From: Rikenellaceae bacterium
GTDB taxonomy: Bacteria > Bacteroidota > Bacteroidia > Bacteroidales > Rikenellaceae
NCBI GenBank assembly: GCA_015059785.1
Contig: SUZS01000001.1
Coordinates: 62,001 to 126,000, forward strand
Direction: 5' to 3'
Length of the DNA stretch: 64,000 bases
The position numbers and the translations under genes are program-made. This document shows, piece after piece, positions 19,707 through 28,323 of the stretch; positions within the stretch are counted from its first letter, which is position 1, and every line of letters begins with the position of its first letter. Under the pieces are notes generated by a model that did not search any database, was not told where the DNA came from, and saw nothing but the letters and a program-made list of their open reading frames with translations.

Positions 19707-21041
19707 ATGGCAACTATCTACTTAACTCTATCGGCAAAAGCCGACAAAGCCACCGGTTTGCACCGTGTAATGGTGCGATTTAAGCACGGTAAAATAGACC
19801 AAAGAGCGAAATCTGCAATCTTTGTACTATCCGAGTATTGGGACAGTGAAGCGCAATGTCTTACTATTCCGAGATTTCGTTTGATGAGTAACGAGCAGCG
19901 AGAGCTGTGCGAGCGATTAGCTGAAGATAACAGCAAGCTGCAAAAATTAAAGGAGGTTATAACACAATCTTTCATTGATGTTGGAGCGGGCAAACTCGCT
20001 GTATCTGGCAATTGGCTAACCTCAACAATAGACCAACACTCTTTCCCAGAACGATTTATCCAGAAAGCGGAGAACGCTGATTTTTTCACTCTCTTTGAGT
20101 ATTATATCAACAATCGCAAATTCTCCGACTGGAGAAAGCGTGCATTTTGGGTCGTATATCGCACACTCAAGCGATACTCACTATACTCTAAACAGACATT
20201 GGAGTTGGAGAGCATAAATGCCGATATATTGCGCCAATATGAGCAATACTTACGCGAGGAACACATCCTATACGACAAACTGCACAAAATATTTGAACAA
20301 GTGCCTAACTCTCGCAAACCAGAGCCACGCGGGCAGAATACTATTAACGGCATATTCACAAAATTGCGCACTTTCTTTTTGTGGGCGATTGATAATGAAT
20401 ACACAACAAATAATCCTTTTCGCAAGTATCAAGTTGAGGAGTGTGTATATGGCACTCCGTACTATATCACTATTGAGGAGCGTAATACCCTATACAAAAC
20501 CGATTTAAGTAAACACCCACAGTTGGCTATCCAGAGAGATATATTTGTGTTCCAGTGCTTAATCGGTTGCCGTGTGAGTGATTTATACGCACTTACAAAG
20601 GCTAATATTATAGACGGAGCAGTTGAGTACATCCCGCGCAAAACAAAGGAGGGCAGACCTATTACCGTGCGTGTTCCGTTAAGTGCAACTGCAAAGGAGA
20701 TATTAGCAAGATATGCAGACTATCAAGGAGAGAGCCTTTTCCCTTTTATATCTCAACAACAGTACAATATCGCCATTAAGCGTATGTTTGTTGAGGCGGG
20801 CATTACTCGCACTGTTACGGTAATAAACCCAACGACACGCGAGGAGGAGCAGCGACCAATTTGCGATATTGCCTCCTCTCATCTTGCCCGCAGAGCATTT
20901 ATTGGCAATCTATATAAGCAAGTCAAAGACCCTAATTTAGTAGGCAAGTTAAGCGGACACCAGGAGGGCTCAAGGGCTTTTGTTCGCTATAGAGATATTG
21001 ACGAGGATATGCGCAAGGAGTTAGTTGCTTTATTGGAATAG
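19707..21041 (+). CDS. tyrosine recombinase / site-specific integrase
   Basis: Phage-integrase SAM-like N-term; GCRVSDLYALTK, HLARRAFIGNLYKQ, LSGHQEGSRAFVRYRDID. Confidence 0.93.
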   Translation: MATIYLTLSAKADKATGLHRVMVRFKHGKIDQRAKSAIFVLSEYWDSEAQCLTIPRFRLMSNEQRELCERLAEDNSKLQKLKEVITQSFIDVGAGKLAVSGNWLTSTIDQHSFPERFIQKAENADFFTLFEYYINNRKFSDWRKRAFWVVYRTLKRYSLYSKQTLELESINADILRQYEQYLREEHILYDKLHKIFEQVPNSRKPEPRGQNTINGIFTKLRTFFLWAIDNEYTTNNPFRKYQVEECVYGTPYYITIEERNTLYKTDLSKHPQLAIQRDIFVFQCLIGCRVSDLYALTKANIIDGAVEYIPRKTKEGRPITVRVPLSATAKEILARYADYQGESLFPFISQQQYNIAIKRMFVEAGITRTVTVINPTTREEEQRPICDIASSHLARRAFIGNLYKQVKDPNLVGKLSGHQEGSRAFVRYRDIDEDMRKELVALLE

Positions 21042-21099
21042 TTAAGGGTTGTTTAACGGTAATTAAACGGTTATTTAAGGATAATTAAATATTATTAAA

Positions 21100-21972
21100 T
21101 TGGAGTGTGGTATGGATGAAAGATTTTGGAAAAGGGAAGTTCTTTCACAGTGTGAAGATATGCGATTGAGCTCTATAGGGCGTAGTTATAAACAAATTAC
21201 CGAGGAGTATAATGCAATAAAACTACGCTTTTCAGAACATATACAAAAATGCGGAATAAAGAGAGATGAAATTTCGGCAAGGTATTACCAATTAGAAAAT
21301 ACAATCCAAACAATAGATCAGATTAATAGCGGTATTAATCCAGTTGCTATAAATTGGTACAATGTTCTTTATAGCTGGCAAGTGCTTGAGAATAAGTTGT
21401 GCTGTTATTATGATTTGCAAACGCTATATTATATTGTCAACAATGTTGATAATAAAGTAGATAAATTACTCATTATAGATACAGTTATAGTCCAATTAAA
21501 GGCAAGAAATCAGAATGTCATTAATGCTGATACTTGCTTTGAATATTTACCCCACTATAGAGAAATTATTGAAACATATTTAAGGTTTGTTCCGACTATT
21601 CAACAACAAGAGCGAATTTATTCTATTCCAACTAGCCTAACCGAAAAACAATTGATTGCTCTATTGGGAAGGTTAAAGGATGGCGGATTTGTTGCATCAG
21701 AACAGACCGAGGAGGATTTCCTCAACGCGTTTAATCCAAACGCTACAAAGCAAAGTAAAATCAAGTGGATGAAGAGAGGGAAAACAACTAAAGGAGTTAC
21801 TAAAACAGCAATGGTTAATTTTGTGTATTTAATGTATCCAGAATTATATCTCGATAAAGATAAATACAATATAGTAGCAGCAGTGTTTGATATAGAGCCA
21901 ACACGATCAGATTTAACAAGGGGACAGAGATCTGAATTTTACGACGAGTTACAACAAATTGTCACAAATTAA
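21100..21972 (+). CDS. hypothetical protein of integrative element
   Basis: Best start ATG 21112 (MDERFWKREVL...); no family recognised with confidence; C-terminal part vaguely RteC-like. Confidence 0.6.
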   Translation: MECGMDERFWKREVLSQCEDMRLSSIGRSYKQITEEYNAIKLRFSEHIQKCGIKRDEISARYYQLENTIQTIDQINSGINPVAINWYNVLYSWQVLENKLCCYYDLQTLYYIVNNVDNKVDKLLIIDTVIVQLKARNQNVINADTCFEYLPHYREIIETYLRFVPTIQQQERIYSIPTSLTEKQLIALLGRLKDGGFVASEQTEEDFLNAFNPNATKQSKIKWMKRGKTTKGVTKTAMVNFVYLMYPELYLDKDKYNIVAAVFDIEPTRSDLTRGQRSEFYDELQQIVTN

Positions 21973-22006
21973 GACGCAACAAGACGCAACATTCTCGTTG
22001 CGTCTT
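21971..22006. repeat. AAGACGCAAC direct repeats plus inverted copy
   Basis: AAGACGCAAC at 21971 and 21981, GTTGCGTCTT at 21997-22006; further AAGACGCAAC at 22047. Confidence 0.75.
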
Positions 22007-22211
22007 GTTTTGTATATTGCTACAATACAATTATATAAACACGATCAAGACGCAACAAAAACAATTGCGTTATGTTGCGCTATTGCATCCACCTATCTGC
22101 CACAATACTTTTGCATACAGAAAGCGAGGGATAACCTCAACATCCCAAGCCTATAATAGTGTAATGCTATATGAGTTGAGGATATAGCAGCGCACACAAA
22201 AGTATTAAACA

Positions 22212-22511
22212 ATGGACAGTAACATTTTACAGCTTGCCGAGCAATATCCGCAGATCTCCTTAACTGTGCGAGCTGCCGATTTGGTGGAGTTTGGGCGAGC
22301 GCTTATCGCCAATGCTACAGAGGCGTTAAAGACAGTGCCTCCAGAGGAGTACCTATCTCGCAATGAGGTGGCAATGTTGTTCAACACCACTACTCAAACT
22401 ATCTATCGTTGGGGAAAGAGAGGCTATCTCCGCCCCGTAATGGTTGGTGGTGCAGTCCGCTATCGTCGTAGTGACTGCGAGCTAATACTAAACTCAAAAA
22501 CGCGTGTATGA
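22212..22511 (+). CDS. helix-turn-helix (MerR/excisionase-like) DNA-binding protein
   Basis: LSRNEVAMLFNTTTQTIYRWGKRGYLRPVMVGGAVRYRRSDCE. Confidence 0.85.
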   Translation: MDSNILQLAEQYPQISLTVRAADLVEFGRALIANATEALKTVPPEEYLSRNEVAMLFNTTTQTIYRWGKRGYLRPVMVGGAVRYRRSDCELILNSKTRV

Positions 22512-23227
22512 TGATAGGGACAAAAGGCTTTATAAAGTTGCCGCGCTCTTTATTGTCCGAGAAATGGGCGAGCAATCCGCAGAGTTTGAGCGTTGCAGTC
22601 CACTTGCTTGCAATGGCAAGTCTTGAAGATAAACTCTATAACGGGGTGAGATTAGGGCGAGGTCAAGTACTTACATCCGTGCGTAAGTTAGCGAAAATCA
22701 GCGGTTTAACCGAGAGAGCGGTACGCACTGCACTACAGACACAGCAAACGACACACTTTTTGACACAGCAAGTGACACACCGATTTACTATTATAACTAT
22801 CTGTAAATTTGATATATACGCGGGTAAAGTTGGAGCAAGTGACACAGTGAGTGACACACCAAACGCACAGCGACCGACACACATAAATAAGAATAATAAA
22901 GAAAATAAGAATAATACTAATAGTATAGAGGATATCTTATTGAGTGTTGAGGACAATTGGCGCAGTATCATAGAGCAGTGGTTACAATACAAAAAGGATA
23001 GCGGCAAACCGTACAAATCAGCCCGAGCAGTACAACAGTTTGTTACACACCTCCGGAACATATCCGGCAACAATGTTACAGAGGCTACAAGTATGGTAAA
23101 CAATGCAATGGCTAACAATTGGAGCGGAGTATTCCCTCAACGGAAACAAACAACACCAAACAAAACAATCCTACATCCAAAGGATGAGGAGGAAAGAAAT
23201 GAGTATATAACAAAATTAAACTTTTAG
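22508..23227 (+). CDS. replication-initiation-type protein (winged-HTH N-term, DnaD/phage O-like layout)
   Basis: GFIKLPRSLLSEKWASNPQSLSVAVHLLAMAS...SGLTERAVRTALQ; followed by DnaC-like ATPase. Confidence 0.6.
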   Translation: MMIGTKGFIKLPRSLLSEKWASNPQSLSVAVHLLAMASLEDKLYNGVRLGRGQVLTSVRKLAKISGLTERAVRTALQTQQTTHFLTQQVTHRFTIITICKFDIYAGKVGASDTVSDTPNAQRPTHINKNNKENKNNTNSIEDILLSVEDNWRSIIEQWLQYKKDSGKPYKSARAVQQFVTHLRNISGNNVTEATSMVNNAMANNWSGVFPQRKQTTPNKTILHPKDEEERNEYITKLNF

Positions 23228-23230
23228 GGT

Positions 23231-23875
23231 ATGAATAAAATAGTCTCAATTATTAAAGACCTAAATAAAGTTGGAGTTAATCCTGTAAAGTCTAACAACG
23301 CGCTCAAGTGGTGCAAAGGTAATAGAGAGGCGTGCAAAAACCTATTTATTGAGATATTCAAAGCAGTTGATAACACGATTTCAGATTTCCAGTATCTGGA
23401 GGAGTATGATGAGATTGTAGACTGGATGACAGACACAAAAGGCAAAGGTTTGTTGCTGACTGGAGGTTGTGGTCGCGGCAAGTCCATAATTGCTACTGGA
23501 GTAATCCCTGTATTGCTCAAAATGGCAACTAATTGTGCAGTAAGAGCCGTACACGCAGAACATCTTGACAGACCGTGCACGCCCACTATTGAAGGTATGC
23601 CAAACAAGCCTATCAATATTGACTACTTGTGTGCCGTATCTTATCCGATTATTGACGATATCGGGGTAGAGGTGCAGATTGGAGGATATGGCGAAAAATA
23701 TGAGGGAGTAAACCGAGTTATCAATGTTGCCGAGCAACGAGCAAAGGCTGTATTTGTAACTACCAACCTCAACGGAGAGCAGATTATGGAGCGTTACGGT
23801 ATGCGCACAGTAGACCGTCTTGCCCACTTATGTAAGATTGTAAAATTTAAGCACAATGACAGTTTAAGAAAATGA
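23231..23875 (+). CDS. DnaC-like AAA+ ATPase / helicase loader
   Basis: GKGLLLTGGCGRGKSIIATGVIP Walker A, YPIIDDIGVE Walker B, FVTTNLNGEQIMERYGMRTVDRL. Confidence 0.8.
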   Translation: MNKIVSIIKDLNKVGVNPVKSNNALKWCKGNREACKNLFIEIFKAVDNTISDFQYLEEYDEIVDWMTDTKGKGLLLTGGCGRGKSIIATGVIPVLLKMATNCAVRAVHAEHLDRPCTPTIEGMPNKPINIDYLCAVSYPIIDDIGVEVQIGGYGEKYEGVNRVINVAEQRAKAVFVTTNLNGEQIMERYGMRTVDRLAHLCKIVKFKHNDSLRK

Positions 23876-24279
23876 CAAGAAAAAGAACAAATTTAATCCC
23901 GAACTCCGAGCGAACTCCGAGTGAGCGCAAACAAATTGCTCGTTCTGGAGGTATCGCCTCCGGCAAGGCTCGTAGAGAAAAAGTCTCTCTCCGTAATGAA
24001 CTGTTGGAGATTTTAGAAGTTGAGACAGAGTGCCCAGACGGTATTAAAAGAACATTAAGGGAGCGCATATCTTTGGCTCTTATTGAAAAGGCAATTTCCG
24101 GAGATGTCGCAGCTTTCAAAGTGATTAGAGAGACTATAGGGGAAGATTTCCCAGAGGAGAAACACCCTGAACAAGTTGAAATATCATTTGGAAATATGTC
24201 TGTTGAGGATATTGCGCTCTGTGTGGCAGATATTAAACAACGAGAAGAATACTTAAAACGCAAAAACAATGGAAAGTAG
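23872..24279 (+). CDS. small phage-type protein, possibly terminase-small-subunit-like
   Basis: SERTPSERKQIARSGGIASGKARREKVSLRNELLEIL...GDVAAFKVIRETIGE resembles proteins encoded beside phage terminases. Confidence 0.45.
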   Translation: MTRKRTNLIPNSERTPSERKQIARSGGIASGKARREKVSLRNELLEILEVETECPDGIKRTLRERISLALIEKAISGDVAAFKVIRETIGEDFPEEKHPEQVEISFGNMSVEDIALCVADIKQREEYLKRKNNGK

Positions 24280-24874
24280 ATTGATTGGTTACGACCAAAA
24301 TTTAGAACTGGATTATCAGATTGCAGCAGAACGCTTTTGCTCAATCGCAAACAAGCAAGTTATTCCACTCTTTGAGAGTCTGGAGTTGGAACTAAACGAA
24401 AAGGATGTTAAAGCGGCTGTTACAAGCCGACAAACTGCAAAAGAGTTGTATTCTGCAATGATTGGAGATACAACGCCTAAAAAGAGTAAAGGCATTTTGC
24501 GTAAGTTGTTACAGACGACAGCCGCCTCCGAGTTTGATGCACTTGTTGCAAAGTATGGCAACGAAACAGCCCCTTATAACTACAATTGTTGCTTCAATGC
24601 CGATACTAAACAAATGGAGGTGGATACGGAGAAAATCCATAAATTAGCAGCTATCGTAGTTGAGGGCGATGAGCTTGCAGCTTATGAACGAGTTGAGGCA
24701 ATGGCAAATGCAATCAATGCAGTTTGCGGAGCAGTTGCAACAATGCACGAACTCCAACTTATTATCAAAACACTTGATTTAGATTTGGAAACGCAAAAAG
24801 TTGTTCCGGCAACAAATCTTTTGCGCTATGAATATGTAATTGAGTCGTTTAATGCTAACTTGCTTGCAAAATAG
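24269..24874 (+). CDS. hypothetical protein of integrative element
   Basis: 201-aa ORF overlapping the upstream gene in the same operon. Confidence 0.6.
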   Translation: MESRLIGYDQNLELDYQIAAERFCSIANKQVIPLFESLELELNEKDVKAAVTSRQTAKELYSAMIGDTTPKKSKGILRKLLQTTAASEFDALVAKYGNETAPYNYNCCFNADTKQMEVDTEKIHKLAAIVVEGDELAAYERVEAMANAINAVCGAVATMHELQLIIKTLDLDLETQKVVPATNLLRYEYVIESFNANLLAK

Positions 24875-24928
24875 CAGAATTTTTTCTACCTTTGTAGTGC
24901 GATACTATATATCGTACCCTAATAATGC

Positions 24929-24961
24929 GAGCCTCTTTCCTGAATGGAGGGGCTCTTTTTT
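24929..24961 (+). terminator. intrinsic terminator of the element operon
   Basis: GAGCCTCTTTCCTGAATGGAGGGGCTCTTTTTT. Confidence 0.75.
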
Positions 24962-25010
24962 ATGTTATTTTGGATTAAGTGGGCAGAAAGTGGGCAGAAA
25001 TCACAAAGAA

Positions 25011-25050
25011 AAAAGAGCAACATCCTGTATTTCAGTTTGTTACTCTTTTA
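25011..25050 (-). terminator. element-encoded terminator placed after tRNA-Leu
   Basis: Minus strand AAAAGAGTAACA-loop-TGTTGCTCTTTTTT; ends 3 bp from attR. Confidence 0.7.
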
Positions 25051-25055
25051 TTTTG

Positions 25056-25136
25056 TGCCCAGAATAGGACTCGAACCTACACGTCTCTCAACACTCGCAC
25101 CTGAAACGAGCGCGTCTACCATTTCGCCATCTGGGC
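25056..25136 (-). tRNA. tRNA-Leu(CAG)
   Basis: GCCCAGATGGCGAAATGGTAGACGCGCTCGTTTCAGGTGCGAGTG...GTTCGAGTCCTATTCTGGGCA; 7-bp acceptor stem; anticodon stem CTCGT/GCGAG with loop TTCAGGT. Confidence 0.93.
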
Positions 25137-25142
25137 TTGTAA

Positions 25143-25174
25143 AAACCCCTCTACAAGGTCTTGTAGAAGGGTTT
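25143..25174 (-). terminator. hairpin plus T-run between tRNA-Cys and tRNA-Leu
   Basis: Minus strand AAACCCTTCTACAAG-AC-CTTGTAGAGGGGTTTTT. Confidence 0.55.
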
Positions 25175-25177
25175 CTG

Positions 25178-25248
25178 AGGTCTGAAGCGGATTCGAACCG
25201 CTGTACGAGGTTTTGCAGACCTCTGCCTAGCCACTCGGCCATCAGACC
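25178..25248 (-). tRNA. tRNA-Cys(GCA)
   Basis: GGTCTGATGGCCGAGTGGCTAGGCAGAGGTCTGCAAAACCTCGTACAGCGGTTCGAATCCGCTTCAGACCT. Confidence 0.93.
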
Positions 25249-25371
25249 AATTTTTGTACCCTTTTATCCATTTGGGTGTGCAAATATAATGCGTTTTTAT
25301 TTGAAAACCAAAAAAAATCGTATCTTTACGCTGAAAATTTGAAAATTTTTTACTTTACCGGCAAAAAAGCT

Positions 25372-26250
25372 ATGAAAATTGAGGATATTGCGCTCACTTT
25401 AGTGCCAAATTTAACAAATCAGGCGACTGCTCATCTGCTGGAGCTCTTTGGTTCTGCGGAGGCTATATATGCTACAGCAGAGAGTGAGCTTATCTCACGA
25501 GGGCAATTAAGAGCCGACATTGCTAAAAATATTGCCGCGGGGTATGGTCTGAAGCAGGCTCAAAGAGAGTTGGAGAGGTGTCAAAGCTCTGGGGTAGCCA
25601 TTATCGCATCAACAGACAAGCAGTACCCTCATAGGTTAAAGTTTTGTGCCGACTATCCCCATATTATATATATGGTAGGCAATGGTTGGCTGCCTAACAG
25701 TTCATCGCTACTTGCAATAGTAGGCGAGAAGGATAATATTAGTGCCTATGGTAATAAGATGTTGACAAAGTTGATTGAGCAGATAGCAGAGCTTATGCCA
25801 GAGGTCGTAATTGTCGGGATGATAGATAGCTATACCGACTTTGCAGCACTGCGCATCGCCATGTTATACGGTCTACAAGTTATTGCCATATCGAGCACGC
25901 CACTCAATAAGCTATCCAAAAGCGAGCATCTACATTTTGCAGCAGAGGTTCTTGCCGCTGGCGGAGCTATAGTAAGCGAGGTGGGAACAGCATCTGCTCT
26001 GCGCGTGAATAGCTACAGTGCCGACCAGCGTATTGTTGCGGGGCTTTGTGACGGCGTGGCTGTTGTTGAGTATGGGGCTATTCCCGATGTAGCGAAATTT
26101 GCAGACAGCTATGGTCGCACCCTCTGCGCACTACCAGGAAGAGCTACAGACACTATGTCTTGGGGTACAAATCGTATGATTGCCTCCTCAATGGCGCACC
26201 TTGTATACTCAGGACGAGATATTGTTAGACTTTTAGATTCAGATTTATGA
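25372..26250 (+). CDS. dprA: DNA-processing protein DprA (divergent)
   Basis: Start ATG 25372; LAIVGEKDNISAYG, IVSEVGTASALR..YSADQRIVAGL, GRTLCALPGRATDTMSWGTNRMI. Confidence 0.8.
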   Translation: MKIEDIALTLVPNLTNQATAHLLELFGSAEAIYATAESELISRGQLRADIAKNIAAGYGLKQAQRELERCQSSGVAIIASTDKQYPHRLKFCADYPHIIYMVGNGWLPNSSSLLAIVGEKDNISAYGNKMLTKLIEQIAELMPEVVIVGMIDSYTDFAALRIAMLYGLQVIAISSTPLNKLSKSEHLHFAAEVLAAGGAIVSEVGTASALRVNSYSADQRIVAGLCDGVAVVEYGAIPDVAKFADSYGRTLCALPGRATDTMSWGTNRMIASSMAHLVYSGRDIVRLLDSDL

Positions 26251-27035
26251 TTATAGATACCCATTCACACCTATACGAGCCAGAGTTTGACGCAGACAGA
26301 GAGCAGGCCATTGCTCGGTGCCATGAGGCGGGTGTAGAGCGCATTATGCTCCCCGCCATAGATAGCGAGAGCTACGAGAGGATGTTTGACCTGGCGCGGC
26401 AGTACCCCGACTTCGCACTGCCGATGATGGGTCTGCACCCAACATCTGTCAATGAGAACGACCACTGGCATGAAGACCTACAGTTGGTTGAAAAGTATCT
26501 ACAGCAACCGCCAGAGGGCATCTCTCGCTTCTGGGGCGTGGGCGAAATTGGCCTTGACCTCTACTGGAGCAGCGATTACCGCAATGAGCAGATAGAGGCG
26601 TTCAAGGCGCAGGTGGAGATGTCGCTAAAGTACAATCTGCCGATAGTTGTCCACACGCGCAATGCGTGGGCAGAGATGGTAGATACCATGGAGAGCTTCG
26701 CTGGCAGAGGTGTCAGAGGCATCTTCCACGCCTTCTCGGATGGTGTGGAGAGCTATGAGCGTCTCAAAGGCTGCGGAGAGTTCCTCTTTGGCATCGGCGG
26801 CGTGGTGACATTCAAGAAGAATAAGCTCGCACCCGTTGTTGAACAGATGGCTCTCACAGACATAGTCCTTGAGACCGACTGCCCCTACCTCACCCCCGCA
26901 CCACACCGCGGCGAGCGCAACGAGTCAAGCTATGTAAAACACATTTGCGAAAAAGTCGCAGAGATAAAAGGTGTTGATTATCAGGCTGTTGCCAACCAGA
27001 CAACGGCTAACGCAAAACGGATATTTAATTTGTAA
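26247..27035 (+). CDS. tatD: TatD family metal-dependent hydrolase
   Basis: MIIDTHSHLYEPEFDADRE, GEIGLDLYW, ETDCPYLTPAPHRGERN. Confidence 0.94.
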   Translation: MIIDTHSHLYEPEFDADREQAIARCHEAGVERIMLPAIDSESYERMFDLARQYPDFALPMMGLHPTSVNENDHWHEDLQLVEKYLQQPPEGISRFWGVGEIGLDLYWSSDYRNEQIEAFKAQVEMSLKYNLPIVVHTRNAWAEMVDTMESFAGRGVRGIFHAFSDGVESYERLKGCGEFLFGIGGVVTFKKNKLAPVVEQMALTDIVLETDCPYLTPAPHRGERNESSYVKHICEKVAEIKGVDYQAVANQTTANAKRIFNL

Positions 27036-27039
27036 CGCT

Positions 27040-28086
27040 ATGAATACAAAGCCCTCAATTCTAATCATTTACACCGGTGGCACAATCGGTATGCAGCGCG
27101 ACGAGAGTGGCACGCTCATACCCTTTGACTTCAACTCTATAGAGAAGGAGTTCCCCGCAGTGCGCCACCTTAATGTACATATCGATGTGCATAAGATGCC
27201 GCCTATTGACTCGTCCAATGTCACCCCCGCACTGTGGCGCGAGCTGGCACACACTGTTCGCGACAACTACGACAAATACAACGGTTTTGTAATCCTGCAC
27301 GGCACAGACACCATGTCATATACCGCCTCGGCGCTCAGCTTTATGTTTGAGAATCTGCAAAAGCCCGTTGTCTTCACTGGTAGCCAGATTCCTATGGGTA
27401 TTATGCGCACAGATGGTCGCGAAAACCTTATCACAGCCATTGAAATTGCCGCAGCAAGCAGAAATGGCTACCCTATCGTTCCAGAGGTGTGCCTCTACTT
27501 CCAGAATAAGCTCTTCAGAGCCAACCGCACCTCAAAGCTCTCTGCCGAGGCTCTCAACGCCTTTGACTCGCGAAACTACCCACCACTGGCAGAGGTCGGC
27601 GTGAACATCAACTACAATACCGCCTACATACACTACGAAGATGGTTGGTTTGAGGGTCAGTTTAACCCAGAGCCACTACAAGTCACCGAGGGCTTTGATA
27701 CAAATGTCGTGATACTAAAGATTTTCCCGGGTATCTCGGAGACTACGCTCAAAGCGGTATTGTCGGTAGATGGTCTTCGCGGAGTAATCCTTGAGACCTT
27801 CGGCACAGGTAATGCCCCTACCGCCGACTGGTTTATCAACCTGCTCAGTGAGACTATCGCTCGCGGAGTGACAATTGTCAATGTCACCCAGTGCGTAGGT
27901 GGTGGCGTGGCTATGGAACTTTACGAGACTGGCAAGCGACTGCAACAGGCGGGTGTTATTAGCGGACACGATATGACCACAGAGGCCGCCGTAACAAAAT
28001 TGATGCTCCTTCTTGGTAATTGCCCACAAAAAGATGGGGTCGCACAGAGTATGTTGATATCAAAAAATGGAGAATTTGGCAGTTAG
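27040..28086 (+). CDS. ansA: type I asparaginase
   Basis: ILIIYTGGTIGM, VILHGTDTMSYTASALSFM, FTGSQIPMG. Confidence 0.92.
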   Translation: MNTKPSILIIYTGGTIGMQRDESGTLIPFDFNSIEKEFPAVRHLNVHIDVHKMPPIDSSNVTPALWRELAHTVRDNYDKYNGFVILHGTDTMSYTASALSFMFENLQKPVVFTGSQIPMGIMRTDGRENLITAIEIAAASRNGYPIVPEVCLYFQNKLFRANRTSKLSAEALNAFDSRNYPPLAEVGVNINYNTAYIHYEDGWFEGQFNPEPLQVTEGFDTNVVILKIFPGISETTLKAVLSVDGLRGVILETFGTGNAPTADWFINLLSETIARGVTIVNVTQCVGGGVAMELYETGKRLQQAGVISGHDMTTEAAVTKLMLLLGNCPQKDGVAQSMLISKNGEFGS

Positions 28087-28323
28087 CCTTTGCACAAACA
28101 AAAAATTTTTTGTATATTTCGGACTGATAAGGTGTGCAAAATGACACAATTAGACCCATTTCACGCCCGTATCGTGCTGACACATTGTCAGTTATACGCT
28201 TTTTAGCACAGATTTTTGGCAGATGTCAGAAATCGTGCATTGGGCATAAAAACAACTAAAAATACTAATAGAGAGAAATTTTTAACAAAAACTATTCAAA
28301 TTTTTTAACTTATTAAAAACACT

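Larger units (their letters stand above)
19453..25068 (+). mobile_element. integrative element (~5.6 kb) inserted in the 3' end of tRNA-Leu(CAG)
   Basis: TTGTGCCCAGAATAGG occurs at 19453-19468 and 25053-25068; the latter is the tRNA-Leu 3' end; tyrosine recombinase next to the left repeat; all genes on + strand. Confidence 0.92.

Noticed and set aside
19453-25068. Complete prophage or conjugative element
   Set aside because: No capsid, portal, large terminase, tail, lysis, relaxase or T4SS genes in the interval
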